Positions 45,006 to 54,320 are shown, numbered from the stretch's first letter. The stretch: 64,000 nt of DNA from Streptomyces griseoruber (GCF_001514205.1 NZ_KQ948771.1:1-64000); one strand, 5' to 3'. Notes: a model not told the origin generated them from the letters alone. Program-made: numbers and translations.

Positions 45006-45034
45006 TTGTTCACACGAACAAGAAGGCCTGTCTA
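45006..45034 (+). promoter_or_regulatory. Promoter and operator of the PucR-type regulator
   Basis: TTGTTC (45006-45011) and TGTCTA (45029-45034) lie 17 bp apart as -35/-10 boxes, putting the transcript start only a few bases before the ATG at 45045. TTGTTC is also the left arm of a perfect inverted repeat, TTGTTC-ACAC-GAACAA (45006-45021), so a bound regulator would cover the -35 box. It may control both the regulator and the divergent acyl-CoA ligase. Confidence 0.5.
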
Positions 45035-45044
45035 AGCTGCGGCA

Positions 45045-46244
45045 ATGGACCTCTCGGGTGTGACGTCGGCGCTCCACGCGCGGCTGCCGGAACTGGGCGA
45101 GCGGATGGCGCAGCGCATCCGCTCCGCCGTCCCCGCCTACCAGGACGAGTCACTGATCCCCTTCGACTCGCTGCGCCGCTCCTGCACCGCCAACGCCGAC
45201 CTCGTCCTGAGCCACTTCCACCGCACCGACACGCCCGATCCCAGCCCGGCCCGGGAGACCGGCCGGGTCCGGGCCGAGCAGGGCATGCCGCTGGCCGACA
45301 CCCTGCACGCCTACCGGATCGGCTTCGAGCTCCTGTGGTCGGAGATCATCGAGGAGTCCCGCACCCACCCCGAGGTCACGGACGCCGAGCTGGTCACCCG
45401 GTCGGCGGAGATCTGGGCGCTGTTCGGCCGTTACGCGGAGGCCGTGGCGGCGGCCCACCGGGAGACCGCCGCCGAGCTGACCCTCCAGCGCGAGGCCCGC
45501 CGCTCGGCGCTGGTGGAGGCCCTGTTCACCGGCGCCCTCGCCGACCGGACCACGCTCTGGGAGGCCGCCCGGGAGCTGGGCCTGCCCGAACAGGGCCCCT
45601 TCGCGGTCGTCGCGGCGGCCGCGGGTGCCCCCGGCGAGGAGCCCCTCAGCGGAATCGAGGCCGCACTGCGCCAGGCGCGTCTGCCCTCCGCCTGGCGGCT
45701 GCTGCCCCACCAGCAGATCGGCGTGGTCGCCCTGGCCGCCCCGGGGGCCGAGGACACCTGCCTGCGCGCCCTGCGCCGCGCCCATGCCCGGGTCGGCGTC
45801 AGCCCCGGCTTCCCCTCCCTGCGCGACACCCCGCAGGCCCTGCGCTTCGCCCGGCTGGCCCTGGCCGGACTGCCCGGGACCGGGCCCGGCGTCGCACGCT
45901 TCGACGACAACCCGCTGGCCATGCTCGTCGCCGCCGCGCCGGCCGAGGCGGCACACCTGACGGAGGTGGTCCTCAGACCGGTGCTCGCGCTGCCCGCCGC
46001 GGAACGGGCCCGGCTCCTGACCACCCTGGAACACTGGTTCGCCGCCGCCGGCTCCGCAGCGGACACCGCCCGCACCCTCTTCGTCCACCCCAACACCGTC
46101 CGCTACCGGCTGCGCCGCGTCGAGGAGCTGACCGGCCGCTCCCTGTCCGACCCCCGTACGACGGCGGACCTCGGCGCCGCGCTGCTCGCCGTGCGCACCT
46201 CGGGGACGGGGCGGGAGGGGTCTCCCACCGGGACGCGGGACTGA
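45045..46244 (+). CDS. PucR/CdaR-family transcriptional regulator
   Basis: 399 residues. A GGDEF-like/PucR N-terminal helical region (MAQRIRSAVPAYQDE, EQGMPLADTLHAYRIGFELL) is followed by a middle domain with VGVSPGFPSLRDTPQALRFA and a C-terminal HTH_30: HWFAAAGSAADTARTLFVHP, NTVRYRLRRVEELTGRSLSD. This class commonly controls catabolic genes, including acyl-CoA metabolism, and here diverges from a fatty-acid-CoA ligase. The start has little or no leader and no ribosome-binding site, so it may be translated leaderless. The ligand is unknown. Confidence 0.9.
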   Translation: MDLSGVTSALHARLPELGERMAQRIRSAVPAYQDESLIPFDSLRRSCTANADLVLSHFHRTDTPDPSPARETGRVRAEQGMPLADTLHAYRIGFELLWSEIIEESRTHPEVTDAELVTRSAEIWALFGRYAEAVAAAHRETAAELTLQREARRSALVEALFTGALADRTTLWEAARELGLPEQGPFAVVAAAAGAPGEEPLSGIEAALRQARLPSAWRLLPHQQIGVVALAAPGAEDTCLRALRRAHARVGVSPGFPSLRDTPQALRFARLALAGLPGTGPGVARFDDNPLAMLVAAAPAEAAHLTEVVLRPVLALPAAERARLLTTLEHWFAAAGSAADTARTLFVHPNTVRYRLRRVEELTGRSLSDPRTTADLGAALLAVRTSGTGREGSPTGTRD

Positions 46245-46248
46245 GCCC

Positions 46249-48504
46249 TCACCTGCGCCAGACGCCCGTGAAGTCGATCCGGCGCGCCCAGTCGGGGTGG
46301 TCTATCAGCGGGTTGCGGTTTCCCTGGATCTCCGCGGCGGCCGCGTTGCGGTGCTGCTCGTACTCGCTCACCGGCTCGCCGTCGTGCCAGGTCAGCAGGG
46401 TGGGCAGCCGCTCTGCGGGGAACTCCTGCGGCGCATCGCCGACCAGACCCGGGTAGCGCAGCAGGAAGTACAGGGTGGCCCGGGCGACCGTGCCCTTTCC
46501 CTGCTGCGGCTCGAACCCCTCGCCCTCGCGCCTCCCGCAGGCGTCCCGGACCGCTTCCTGCACACCGGGGAAGTCGATGTACGGGAAGTTGCCGCGGAAG
46601 CTGTTGCAGCCCGCCTCGCACGCGAACAGATGGTGCAGATCGCCCCGCATGGGCTCCTGCTTGGCGAACCACGACTGCGGCACCACGTGTTCGCAGTTGA
46701 ACGGCATCGTCTCCTCCAGGGCGTCGAACTCGGCCTCGAACTCGGCCGGGCCCGCCGTGCTCTCGCGCAGCAGCAACTCCCGGACGCGGTTCAGCCGGCT
46801 CTCCGCCACGGCGGCGTCGGCCCGGATGAACTCCTCCGGCGCGAAGTCCCGGCCGGAGTAGATGCTGCGCAGCCGGCCGTCCTGGTGCAGGTCGACCCAC
46901 GGATACACCAGGCGGATCGGCTGGTACCTCGGCCGGGGCGCGTGGGTCCGCTCCAGCAGGCCGGTGAGCGCACGGCGCAGCGCGTCGCCGCTCAGGTCAC
47001 CGACGCCCGCGTAGTAGGCGTCGCAGGCGGCCCGGTCGGCGGTCCGGTCGTAGTAGGGCCGGTCCTGGGCGAGCCGGAGGTTGACCAGGGCGGCGGTCAC
47101 GTCCCTCTCGACCGCCGAGACCGTGTCCGCCCGCGCGGTGGTGGGGGCACCGGCGCCCGGCGCCGTCAGGGGAGGCGGCGGGCCGGCCGGGGCCGCGAGC
47201 GGCGGGGGAGGGGACGTGGGGACGGGCTGCGCGCCGCTGACGCCGGCGGCCACCGCCGGGAACCCCGACGGACCGAGGCCGACGGTGACCCACAGGGGGA
47301 CGGTCAGCCGCGCCGTGCCGTCGGCGAGGTACGCCGCGCGTGAACCGTTGGCCCCGGCCGCGGCCCCGTTGGCGGAGGCCGGGGGCACAGGGGCGCTCTC
47401 GGGCGGTGCCGGAGCGGTCGGTACGGCCGGTACGGCGGACCCCGCGGTGAACACCTCGTCCCGCAGCCCGGCCGCCTCACCGCCCGGGCTGATCGCACGC
47501 AGGGCGCCCAGCACCCGGCTGATCCGCACCCCCTCGTTCGCCTTCCACGCCAGCCGCGCCTCGCCCATGTCCGGCTGCCAGACCGTTCCGTCCACGCTCA
47601 GGGGCCGGCCCTGGCCGTCGGTCTTCGGCACGGCCGAGTGGTGCAGGGCCACGACCTCCCACTGGTCGTTGAAGACCGGCGAACCCGACGACCCCGGCTG
47701 GGTGTCGCACTCGTAGTGCAGGAAGTCGTCGAGCACGTCCACGACCTGGTTGTCCCGCAGCGCCAACTGCTTGGGCTCGCCCCGTGGATGCTGGACGATG
47801 TTGACGAACTCCCCGATGACGACCTTGCCCTGCGCCTCGCTGAGGGTGAGCCGCCCGAACGACGACAACGCCTCGCCCCGGGTGCCGCTCGGCGCCACCG
47901 CGACCAGGCTGAAGTCCAGCCGCTGGTCGGTGACGAAGAACCGCTGCGGCTCCAGCCGGAACACGGCCGGTACGAGCGGGCCGCCGCCGACCCCGTCCTG
48001 GAAGGCGAACGCAACCTCGCTGCGGGCCGCCTCCTCCGGGTCGCCCAGGACGTGGTGGTTGGTCAGCAGCAGCGCGGGGGAGACCAGGAAGCCGGTGCCG
48101 TGGCCACCGCCCGGCCCTCCGACGGTGATCCGGCCGACCGGGCGTGCGGCGAGGACGCCCTCCTCCAGGAACGCGACGGGAGTGAGGTCGTTGCGCCCGA
48201 TGAGCCGTTCCAGGCCCAGCACATCGCGGCCGAAGCTGTCCGGCGGCAGCCGCAGGGTGCTCCCCGCGGTGGCCGCCGGATCCGACGGCGTCCGCTCGAT
48301 CGCCCGGGCCAGCGACCAGTCGGCGCCGAGCCGGGCCAGCCGCTTCGCGACCCGCTCGGGATCGTCGGCGTACAGCACACCGCTGGTGGCGAGCACCGCC
48401 TTGTTGCGGTCGCGGCGCTCGGTGCGGTCGGTGTAGCGCCGGGCGGCCCGTGTGAGCTGGGACAGGTAGTCCGAGGCGCGCTCGGTGCGCAGTTCCGTCG
48501 TCAT
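46249..48504 (-). CDS. Trypsin-like protease fused to endonuclease I-type nuclease
   Basis: 751 residues. The N-terminal 100 residues are helical (TTELRTERASDYLSQLTRAA). A V8/trypsin-like domain (about 110-340) carries GTGFLVSPALLLTNHHVL (His about 150), RLDFSLVAV (Asp197) and TQPGSSGSPVFN (Ser273), a full catalytic triad. A Pro/Ala-rich linker (about 365-455) follows. The C-terminal part (about 460-751) is an EndA/Endonuclease I fold: CEHVVPQSWF, GDLHHLFACEAGCNSFRGNF and NRNPLIDHP. No signal peptide is visible, so it is probably intracellular. A protease joined to a nuclease is unusual for nutrition and recalls conflict/abortive-infection effectors. GAGGAGG precedes the ATG. It is 120 bp from a Ser/Thr kinase gene on the same strand. 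Confidence 0.88.
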   Translation of the reverse strand: MTTELRTERASDYLSQLTRAARRYTDRTERRDRNKAVLATSGVLYADDPERVAKRLARLGADWSLARAIERTPSDPAATAGSTLRLPPDSFGRDVLGLERLIGRNDLTPVAFLEEGVLAARPVGRITVGGPGGGHGTGFLVSPALLLTNHHVLGDPEEAARSEVAFAFQDGVGGGPLVPAVFRLEPQRFFVTDQRLDFSLVAVAPSGTRGEALSSFGRLTLSEAQGKVVIGEFVNIVQHPRGEPKQLALRDNQVVDVLDDFLHYECDTQPGSSGSPVFNDQWEVVALHHSAVPKTDGQGRPLSVDGTVWQPDMGEARLAWKANEGVRISRVLGALRAISPGGEAAGLRDEVFTAGSAVPAVPTAPAPPESAPVPPASANGAAAGANGSRAAYLADGTARLTVPLWVTVGLGPSGFPAVAAGVSGAQPVPTSPPPPLAAPAGPPPPLTAPGAGAPTTARADTVSAVERDVTAALVNLRLAQDRPYYDRTADRAACDAYYAGVGDLSGDALRRALTGLLERTHAPRPRYQPIRLVYPWVDLHQDGRLRSIYSGRDFAPEEFIRADAAVAESRLNRVRELLLRESTAGPAEFEAEFDALEETMPFNCEHVVPQSWFAKQEPMRGDLHHLFACEAGCNSFRGNFPYIDFPGVQEAVRDACGRREGEGFEPQQGKGTVARATLYFLLRYPGLVGDAPQEFPAERLPTLLTWHDGEPVSEYEQHRNAAAAEIQGNRNPLIDHPDWARRIDFTGVWRR

Positions 48505-48624
48505 GGTCTGCCTCCTCGGCCTTCCCGGGCCGAAAGTCCGCTACGACGGGTGTGCGTGCATCATCATGACTTCCCTTTAATCATCGCCTTTTGGGGTGGT
48601 TCACGCCATTCGGCACCCGGGGCC

Positions 48625-50640
48625 TCAGTCGCTGCCGCGCAGCGCCACCCAGGTGCCGTGGGCCACGACACCGTCGGCCGACAGGCCCTTGTCGCCCTGG
48701 AAGGCCCGCACCGCGCTCGTCGTCTCGGGGCCGAACTCACCGTCGACGCCGCCGCTTCCGACGCCGTAGCCGCGTTTCGTCAGCATGCACTGCACCTGCA
48801 ACACCTTCTTGCCGCTGTCGCCTTCGCCGGTCCGTCCGTTGCCGTTGTAGTACGTGCAGTCGGTGTTCCACGGCTGCGAGGCGGGCGGTTCGGCCGACGG
48901 CGTCGTGGGAGCCGTACTCGGAGTGGCGGAGGTGCCGGTGCCCGCACCGGTGCCCGTGCCGGCGGTGGTGGAGGAGGGGCCGCCGGGAGCGCTGCCGGCG
49001 GTCGCCGAGCCGGTGGCCTCCGGCTGTGACGGGTCGGGGCTGCCGTCGACCTCGGCCCGCCCGTCGGAGGAGCCCGCCACCGAGGCCCGGTCGGGCACGC
49101 CGGACGTCCCCGGCAGGGCGACGTTGCCGGGCGGACCGCCGGGCGACGCGCCGGTCGTCGTCTCCATGTCCCGGGGAGGGGCCGCGGTCGTCCCGCCGTC
49201 CGGCCGCATGAGGACGAGCCCGCCGGCGGCGACCGCACACAGGGCGACACCCGCCGCCACGGCCATCCCTCGCGTGCGACGGTTCCACCGACGGGATCCG
49301 GTCGGCAGTAAGACTTCTGAAGCGGCCTCACCGGACGCGGCGGACGCATCCGGCGGCGCGGACGGGGCCGACGCGTCGGCCGGCACGGCGGGAGCGCCGA
49401 CCGCGGCGTGCGGATCCATCGGCCCGGCACCGGCTCCGGACGGGGCCGATGAGGCCACCGGCACGGATGCGGCTCCGGACGGCGCCGGAGAGCCGGCGGC
49501 CTCGGACGGCGCTGATGAGGACAGCGGACCGGCGGCGGCATCGGACGGGTTTGCCGGCAGGGCGGCGACGCCGGCGGGTGCCGGGCGGCTCACCGGGGCC
49601 GGGGCGGGGGTACGGGGGGCCGAGGCGGGGCGGCCCGCGGGGAGCAGGCGGACCGCTCGCTCCACGGGGATCCGGTAGAGCGTCTCGTACGCCCCCTGCC
49701 GGGCCAGCACCTCGCCGTGGAGCGGCTCGGGCCAGTCGTCCGCCGCGGTGCGCGCCGCGCCGAGCTCGATCAGTTCCCCGGCGGTGGGGCGCGGTCCTGG
49801 CTCCTTGGCCAGGCACCGGGCCAGCAGCGCGGCGAGCTCGGGGTCGGCCGCGGCGACGGCGCCGGTCACCTGCGGATCGGGCTCCTCGAACGCCACCCGG
49901 TGCATCACGTCGACGCCGGTTCCGTCCCCGAACGGGGCGCGCCCGGTGGCGGCGTACACGAGGGTCCCGGCCAGCGAGAACACGTCCGAGGAGGCGTCGC
50001 AGTGGCCCGTGCGGAGGTACTCCGGCGACATGTAGGCCGGGGTGCCCACCCGGTTTCCCGTGCCGGTGAGCGCACTGCCGTCCGCGGCCTTGGAGATCCC
50101 GAAGTCGATCAGATGCGCGCCCTGCACGGACAACAGGACGTTGGACGGCTTCAGATCCCGGTGGACGACCCCGGCGGCGGACAGGGCGGCCAGCGCCCGA
50201 CCCAGATCCGCGACCAGCCGCCACACGGTGGCCGCGGGCAGGGCGCCGCCCCCGCGGACGGCCTCCGTCAGATCGAGCCCCGGGATGTACTCGGTGGCCA
50301 TCCACAGCAGTTCGTCCTCGAACCCCGTACCGCACAGCCGGGGCGCGTACGGCGGGCCCAGCCGGGCGTGCACCGCCGCCTCACGCTCGAAGCGGCGCTG
50401 GAAGCGGACGTCCTCGGCGTACTCCGGCCGGATCACCTTCACCGCGAACAGACCCGGGCCGTCGTCGGCGGCCCGGGCCAGATACACCCGTCCCATCCCG
50501 CCGCTGCCGAGCAGTGCCAGCGGCACATAGGGGCCGACACGGCCCGGATCCCCGACCCGCAGGGGTGAGGCGCCGGTCTGCCGCAGTGCGGCGGCCTCGG
50601 CCGCCGTGGCAGTCGGTGGGGTCGGCCGCTGGTGAGTCAC
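48625..50640 (-). CDS. Transmembrane Ser/Thr protein kinase with peptidoglycan-binding domain
   Basis: 671 residues. The kinase domain (about 38-300) has LLGSGGMGRVYLAR, AVKVI (Lys), VVHRDLKPSNVLL and LIDFGISKAADG, then GTPAYMSPEYL. A long Ala/Ser/Pro linker, one membrane helix (about 460-480, GMAVAAGVALCAVAAGGLVLM), and a Thr/Gly-rich external linker follow. The C-terminus is a PG-binding type 1 domain (DSGKKVLQVQCMLTKRGYGV, GEFGPETTSAVRAFQGDKGL). It probably senses cell-wall material outside and phosphorylates targets inside. Its downstream neighbour (48504) is the protease-nuclease fusion, so the kinase may control it. GGGAG is 5 nt before the GTG. Confidence 0.92.
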   Translation of the reverse strand: MTHQRPTPPTATAAEAAALRQTGASPLRVGDPGRVGPYVPLALLGSGGMGRVYLARAADDGPGLFAVKVIRPEYAEDVRFQRRFEREAAVHARLGPPYAPRLCGTGFEDELLWMATEYIPGLDLTEAVRGGGALPAATVWRLVADLGRALAALSAAGVVHRDLKPSNVLLSVQGAHLIDFGISKAADGSALTGTGNRVGTPAYMSPEYLRTGHCDASSDVFSLAGTLVYAATGRAPFGDGTGVDVMHRVAFEEPDPQVTGAVAAADPELAALLARCLAKEPGPRPTAGELIELGAARTAADDWPEPLHGEVLARQGAYETLYRIPVERAVRLLPAGRPASAPRTPAPAPVSRPAPAGVAALPANPSDAAAGPLSSSAPSEAAGSPAPSGAASVPVASSAPSGAGAGPMDPHAAVGAPAVPADASAPSAPPDASAASGEAASEVLLPTGSRRWNRRTRGMAVAAGVALCAVAAGGLVLMRPDGGTTAAPPRDMETTTGASPGGPPGNVALPGTSGVPDRASVAGSSDGRAEVDGSPDPSQPEATGSATAGSAPGGPSSTTAGTGTGAGTGTSATPSTAPTTPSAEPPASQPWNTDCTYYNGNGRTGEGDSGKKVLQVQCMLTKRGYGVGSGGVDGEFGPETTSAVRAFQGDKGLSADGVVAHGTWVALRGSD

Positions 50641-50802
50641 GGAACTCCCGAAGTGATGTTCGCCGTACGCCAGTTCGTTCTATGGCGGGAACAACGAGGC
50701 TAGCCCAGTCTCCGCGTGTGCTCAGGCTTTCAAACACTTCCGTGACCGCTCGGTCACCCGGCCCCGCCGCCCGCCGCCCGGCTGGTCCGTGCCGCGCGGC
50801 CC

Positions 50803-51318
50803 TCAGGCCGTCAACCCCTGCCCCGCGCCCAGTCGTTCCAGCAGTCGCTCGTGGTGGAGGGCGGCCACGGGGCCGATCAGGTCGGGGTGGCGCAGCAGGG
50901 CCGCCGCCCGGCGGTCGTGGTCGTCGGGAGCGAGCAGGCGCCGGTACTCCACCGGCGTACCGCGCGTACGGGCACCCCTGGTGAGGCCGGCCACCGCACG
51001 CGCGGCCAGTTCCGGATCGGCGAGGAGGCCGGCCGCCCAGCTCGCCACGACCTCGTCGACCCAGCAGCGCCAGGCCGCGTCGTCCGGATCCTCCCCGGCG
51101 CCGCTCAGCCGGTCGAGCCCCGCCGAGCCGCCCGGCCCCGTGACCCCGGCCAGCGCCGAGTCCGTCGCCGTCGGATAGCGCAGCCAGGCCGCGACGGTGA
51201 CGGCCTGACGGGCCTGCGCCTCGCACAGGGCGACGGCGAGCGCGCCGCCGGAGGCGGGATAGGCGAGCGTCAGCCACTGGGTGGTCGCGGCGATGAGCGG
51301 GGCGAGATCTGCGAACAC
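50803..51318 (-). CDS. Hypothetical protein
   Basis: 171 residues from a GTG at 51318, after which (VFADLAPLIAATTQWLTLAY) the composition becomes protein-like; the longer frame upstream crosses the GH5 promoter and is unlikely. The protein is largely alpha-helical and Ala-rich, with QARQAVTVAAWLRYPTATDS, WRCWVDEVVASWAAGLLADP and LLRHPDLIGPVAALHHERLL. No family, signal or membrane span is recognised. The start is not backed by a clear ribosome-binding site. It diverges from the GH5 gene and may be a regulator or unrelated. Confidence 0.5.
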   Translation of the reverse strand: MFADLAPLIAATTQWLTLAYPASGGALAVALCEAQARQAVTVAAWLRYPTATDSALAGVTGPGGSAGLDRLSGAGEDPDDAAWRCWVDEVVASWAAGLLADPELAARAVAGLTRGARTRGTPVEYRRLLAPDDHDRRAAALLRHPDLIGPVAALHHERLLERLGAGQGLTA

Positions 51319-51382
51319 TGGGGACCGTCCGTGCGGGGAGCGAGAGTTCTTTCGAAACGGTAGCGGAGCCCTGCGCACTCCC

Positions 51383-51411
51383 TTGACGTGTACTTGGCGC
51401 AGTGGCTTTAT
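51383..51411 (+). promoter_or_regulatory. Promoter of the GH5 gene
   Basis: TTGACG (51383-51388) and CTTTAT (51406-51411) are 17 bp apart, a good sigma-70-type pair. The -10 box touches the CebR-type palindrome starting at 51411, so a bound repressor would block the promoter. Confidence 0.7.
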
Positions 51412-51424
51412 GGGAGCGCTCCCA
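51411..51424. promoter_or_regulatory. CebR-type operator
   Basis: TGGGAGCGCTCCCA is a perfect 14-bp palindrome and the exact consensus recognised by CebR, the LacI-family repressor of cellulose/cello-oligosaccharide genes in Streptomyces, released by cellobiose. It overlaps the -10 box and lies 60 bp upstream of the GH5 start codon. Confidence 0.92.
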
Positions 51425-51484
51425 CGCTTTCGCACGCCCGCACGCCCACACCCCCGCCTTCTTGGCCTCACTCCTGGAGTCGCA

Positions 51485-53194
51485 GTGAGAACGACAAGAA
51501 GCACGACGAGAAGCACGACGAGAAGCACGACGAGAAGCATCCCGAGCAGCCCGCCTCGGAAGCGTTCGGTGACCACGCTGCTGACCGGGCTGGCCGTCCT
51601 CCTCGGCCTGGTCGCCCTCGGTGTCCTCGCCCCCGCCCCGGCCCAGGCCCGCCCCGACGGCCTCGCCGCCACCGGCCTTCACATTGCGGACGGTCGGCTG
51701 GTCGAGGCCAACGGGAACGACTTCGTGATGCGCGGCGTCAATCACGCCCACACCTGGTACCCCGGCCGGCTCCAGTCGCTGGCCGACATCAAGGCGCTGG
51801 GCGCCAACACCGTCCGCGTGGTCCTCGCCGACGGCCACCGCTGGAGCGCGAACAGCGCCTCGGACGTGGCGAACGTCGTGGCCCAGTGCAAGGCCAACCG
51901 GCTCATCTGCGTCCTGGAGGTGCACGACACCACCGGCTACGGCGAGGACTCCGCGGCCGGCACCCTCGACCAGGCCGCCGACTACTGGATCGGCCTCAAG
52001 GACGTGCTGGCCGGCCAGGAGAACTACGTCGTCATCAACATCGGCAACGAGCCCTGGGGCAACACGGACCCCGCGGGCTGGACCGCCCCCACCATCGCCG
52101 CGGTCAAGAAGCTGCGCGACGCCGGATTCCAGCACACGATCATGGTGGACGCGCCCAACTGGGGCCAGGACTGGCAGGGCGTCATGCGGGCCAACGCCCG
52201 GTCCGTGTACGCCGCCGACACCACCGGCAACCTGATCTTCTCGATCCACATGTACAGCGTCTTCGACACCGCGGCGGAGATCACCGACTACCTCAACGCC
52301 TTCGTCAACGCCAAACTGCCGCTCCTGATCGGGGAGTTCGGCGGTCCGGCCGACCAGTGGGGCGACCCCGACGAGGACACCATGATGGCCACCGCCCAGC
52401 AGCTGAACCTCGGCTATCTGGCCTGGTCCTGGAGCGGCAACACCGACCCGATCCTCGACCTGGCGACCGCCTTCGACCCCACGCGGCTCAGCTCCTGGGG
52501 GCAGCGCGTCTTCAACGGCGTCAACGGCATCGCCCAGACCGCGAAGGAGGCCACGGTGTACGGCGGCGGCACCCCGGCCGACACCCAGGCGCCGACCACC
52601 CCCGGCACCCCGACGGCCTCCGCCGTGACGGCCACCTCCGCGACGCTCACCTGGACGGCCGCGACCGACAACATCGGCGTCACGGGCTACGACGTCGTCC
52701 GGGTCGCCGGCGGGACCGAGTCCGCCGTTGCCGCCTCCACCACCAACGGTGTGACGGTGACCGGGCTCAGCGCCAGTACGGCGTACACCTTCGCGGTCTA
52801 CGCCCGGGACGCGGCCGGCAACCGCTCGGCCCGTTCGGGCACGGTCGCCGTCACGACGAGCAGCGCACCCGCCACCCCCTGCTCCGTGCGCTACCGCGTC
52901 GTGGGCGAATGGCCGGGCGGCTTCCAGGGCGAGATCGTGCTGGGCAACCCCGGCACCGCCGCGATCAACGGCTGGAAGCTGGCCTTCGCCTTCGCCGACG
53001 GGCAGACGGTCACCACGATGTGGGGCGGGACCCCCACCCAGAGCGGCGCCGCGGTGACCGTCGCCCCCGCCTCGTACACCGGCACCATCCCCGTCGGCGG
53101 CTCGGTCACCGTCGGCTTCATCGGTGCCAAGGGCACCACCAACACCGCCCCGACCGCCTTCACCCTCAACGGCAGCGCCTGCACGACCACCTGA
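51485..53194 (+). CDS. Secreted GH5 glycoside hydrolase (beta-mannanase-like) with FN3 and CBM2
   Basis: 569 residues from the GTG at 51485 with CTGGAG upstream. A basic N-region made of four TTRS repeats and LLTGLAVLLGLVALGVLAPAPAQA is a signal peptide. The GH5 catalytic domain (about 50-360) has VMRGVNHAHTWYPGR, VINIGNEPWGN (acid/base Glu) and LLIGEFGGPADQ (nucleophile Glu). It looks most like subfamily 8 mannanases. A fibronectin III domain (about 365-455, APTTPGTPTASAVTATSATL) and a C-terminal CBM2 (CSVRYRVVGEWPGGFQGEIV to NGSACTTT, with two Cys) follow. The enzyme cuts mannan or cellulose outside the cell, induced through CebR. Confidence 0.93.
   Translation: MRTTRSTTRSTTRSTTRSIPSSPPRKRSVTTLLTGLAVLLGLVALGVLAPAPAQARPDGLAATGLHIADGRLVEANGNDFVMRGVNHAHTWYPGRLQSLADIKALGANTVRVVLADGHRWSANSASDVANVVAQCKANRLICVLEVHDTTGYGEDSAAGTLDQAADYWIGLKDVLAGQENYVVINIGNEPWGNTDPAGWTAPTIAAVKKLRDAGFQHTIMVDAPNWGQDWQGVMRANARSVYAADTTGNLIFSIHMYSVFDTAAEITDYLNAFVNAKLPLLIGEFGGPADQWGDPDEDTMMATAQQLNLGYLAWSWSGNTDPILDLATAFDPTRLSSWGQRVFNGVNGIAQTAKEATVYGGGTPADTQAPTTPGTPTASAVTATSATLTWTAATDNIGVTGYDVVRVAGGTESAVAASTTNGVTVTGLSASTAYTFAVYARDAAGNRSARSGTVAVTTSSAPATPCSVRYRVVGEWPGGFQGEIVLGNPGTAAINGWKLAFAFADGQTVTTMWGGTPTQSGAAVTVAPASYTGTIPVGGSVTVGFIGAKGTTNTAPTAFTLNGSACTTT
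51491..51538 (+). repeat. 12-bp tandem repeat in the GH5 signal-peptide region
   Basis: Four units of ACGACGAGAAGC (the first with one base change, ACGACAAGAAGC) encode TTRS four times in the signal peptide N-region. Units are in frame, so loss or gain changes the positive charge and export efficiency without disrupting the enzyme. Confidence 0.9.
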
Positions 53195-53435
53195 CGCGCC
53201 GTTCCTCCGGCCGGCCGGCCTCCGGTGCCGGCCGGCCGGACCGTCCTCCGCGGCCCGCCCGCCGGAACCGGAAAAGGGTTTGCCCGCGCCGCGCACATCC
53301 CCCTACCGTCGGAGCACTCTTACGCATCACGCTCCCTCGAACGATCGCCGCAGAACGGGAGCAGGCCCGCGCACGGCGCGCGGAGTCAGGAGGGGCGGCA
53401 GCCCCGTCCGCATGCCCTCCTGAAGGACTGCTCCC

Positions 53436-54320
53436 ATGAAGATCGGCCTCGGCCTCCCCATCGACGACCCCGCCCTGCTCCTGACCTGGGCACGGCGCGC
53501 CGACGCGGGCCCGTTCAGCACGCTCGGCCTGCTCGACCGGCTGGTGTTCGACAACCCCGAGCCCCTGGTCACCCTCGCCGCCCTCGCGGGCGCCACCTCG
53601 CGCATCCGCCTCCAGACCGAGGTGCTCGTCGCGCCCGTCCACACCACGGCGCTGCTCGCCAAGCAGGCCGCGACCCTCGACCGCCTCTCCGGCGGCCGGT
53701 TCACCCTGGGGATCGGCGTCGGCGGACGAGAGGACGACTTCCTCGCCGCCGGCGCCGACCTCGGCGGCCGGGGCCGTCGCCTCGACGAGCAGATGACCCT
53801 GCTGCGCCGACTCTGGGCCGGTGAGCCGTACGGCGAGGGCTCCGGGCCCATCGGACCCGCGCCCCTCACGCCGGGCGGCCCCGAGGTGCTCTTCGGCGGC
53901 TTCGCGCCCGCCGCCCTCGCCCGCGTGGGCCGCTTCGGCGACGGCTTCCTCGGTGCCGCACTGCCCCCGGAGCACCTCGGCGGCCTGTTCCGCGAGGTGG
54001 AGAAGGGCTGGGAGCGGCACGGCCGCCCCGGCCGGCCGCGCCTGGTCGCCCAGATCAGCGTCGCCCTCGGACCGCGGGACACCGTGGACCGGGCCCGGCG
54101 CAACCTCCTGGACTACTACGCGTTCACCGGCCGCGCCGCCGCCATGGCCGACGGGCTGCTGACCACCCCGCGGACGATCCGTGCGGCCGTCTGTGCCCTC
54201 ACCGGCATCGGCGCCGACGAGGTCGTCCTCTACTGCTGGGCCCCGGACCCCGACCAGGTGGACCGTCTGGCCGACGCGTGCTTCCCGAGCGCGAGCCGCA
54301 CCGCCGCATCCTGTGTTTGA
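53436..54320 (+). CDS. LLM-class flavin-dependent oxidoreductase
   Basis: 294 residues. A luciferase-like TIM-barrel: MKIGLGLPIDDPALLLTWAR, VTLAALAGATSRIRLQTEVL, LDRLSGGRFTLGIGVGGRED and LFGGFAPAALARVGRFGDGF. It probably uses F420 or FMN; the F420-type subgroup is common in actinobacteria. The substrate is unknown. A GAAGGA site precedes the ATG. The TGA stop lies within the MarR operator that begins at 54316, and the MarR gene starts 38 bp downstream, suggesting that both are one small regulated unit. Confidence 0.88.
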   Translation: MKIGLGLPIDDPALLLTWARRADAGPFSTLGLLDRLVFDNPEPLVTLAALAGATSRIRLQTEVLVAPVHTTALLAKQAATLDRLSGGRFTLGIGVGGREDDFLAAGADLGGRGRRLDEQMTLLRRLWAGEPYGEGSGPIGPAPLTPGGPEVLFGGFAPAALARVGRFGDGFLGAALPPEHLGGLFREVEKGWERHGRPGRPRLVAQISVALGPRDTVDRARRNLLDYYAFTGRAAAMADGLLTTPRTIRAAVCALTGIGADEVVLYCWAPDPDQVDRLADACFPSASRTAASCV

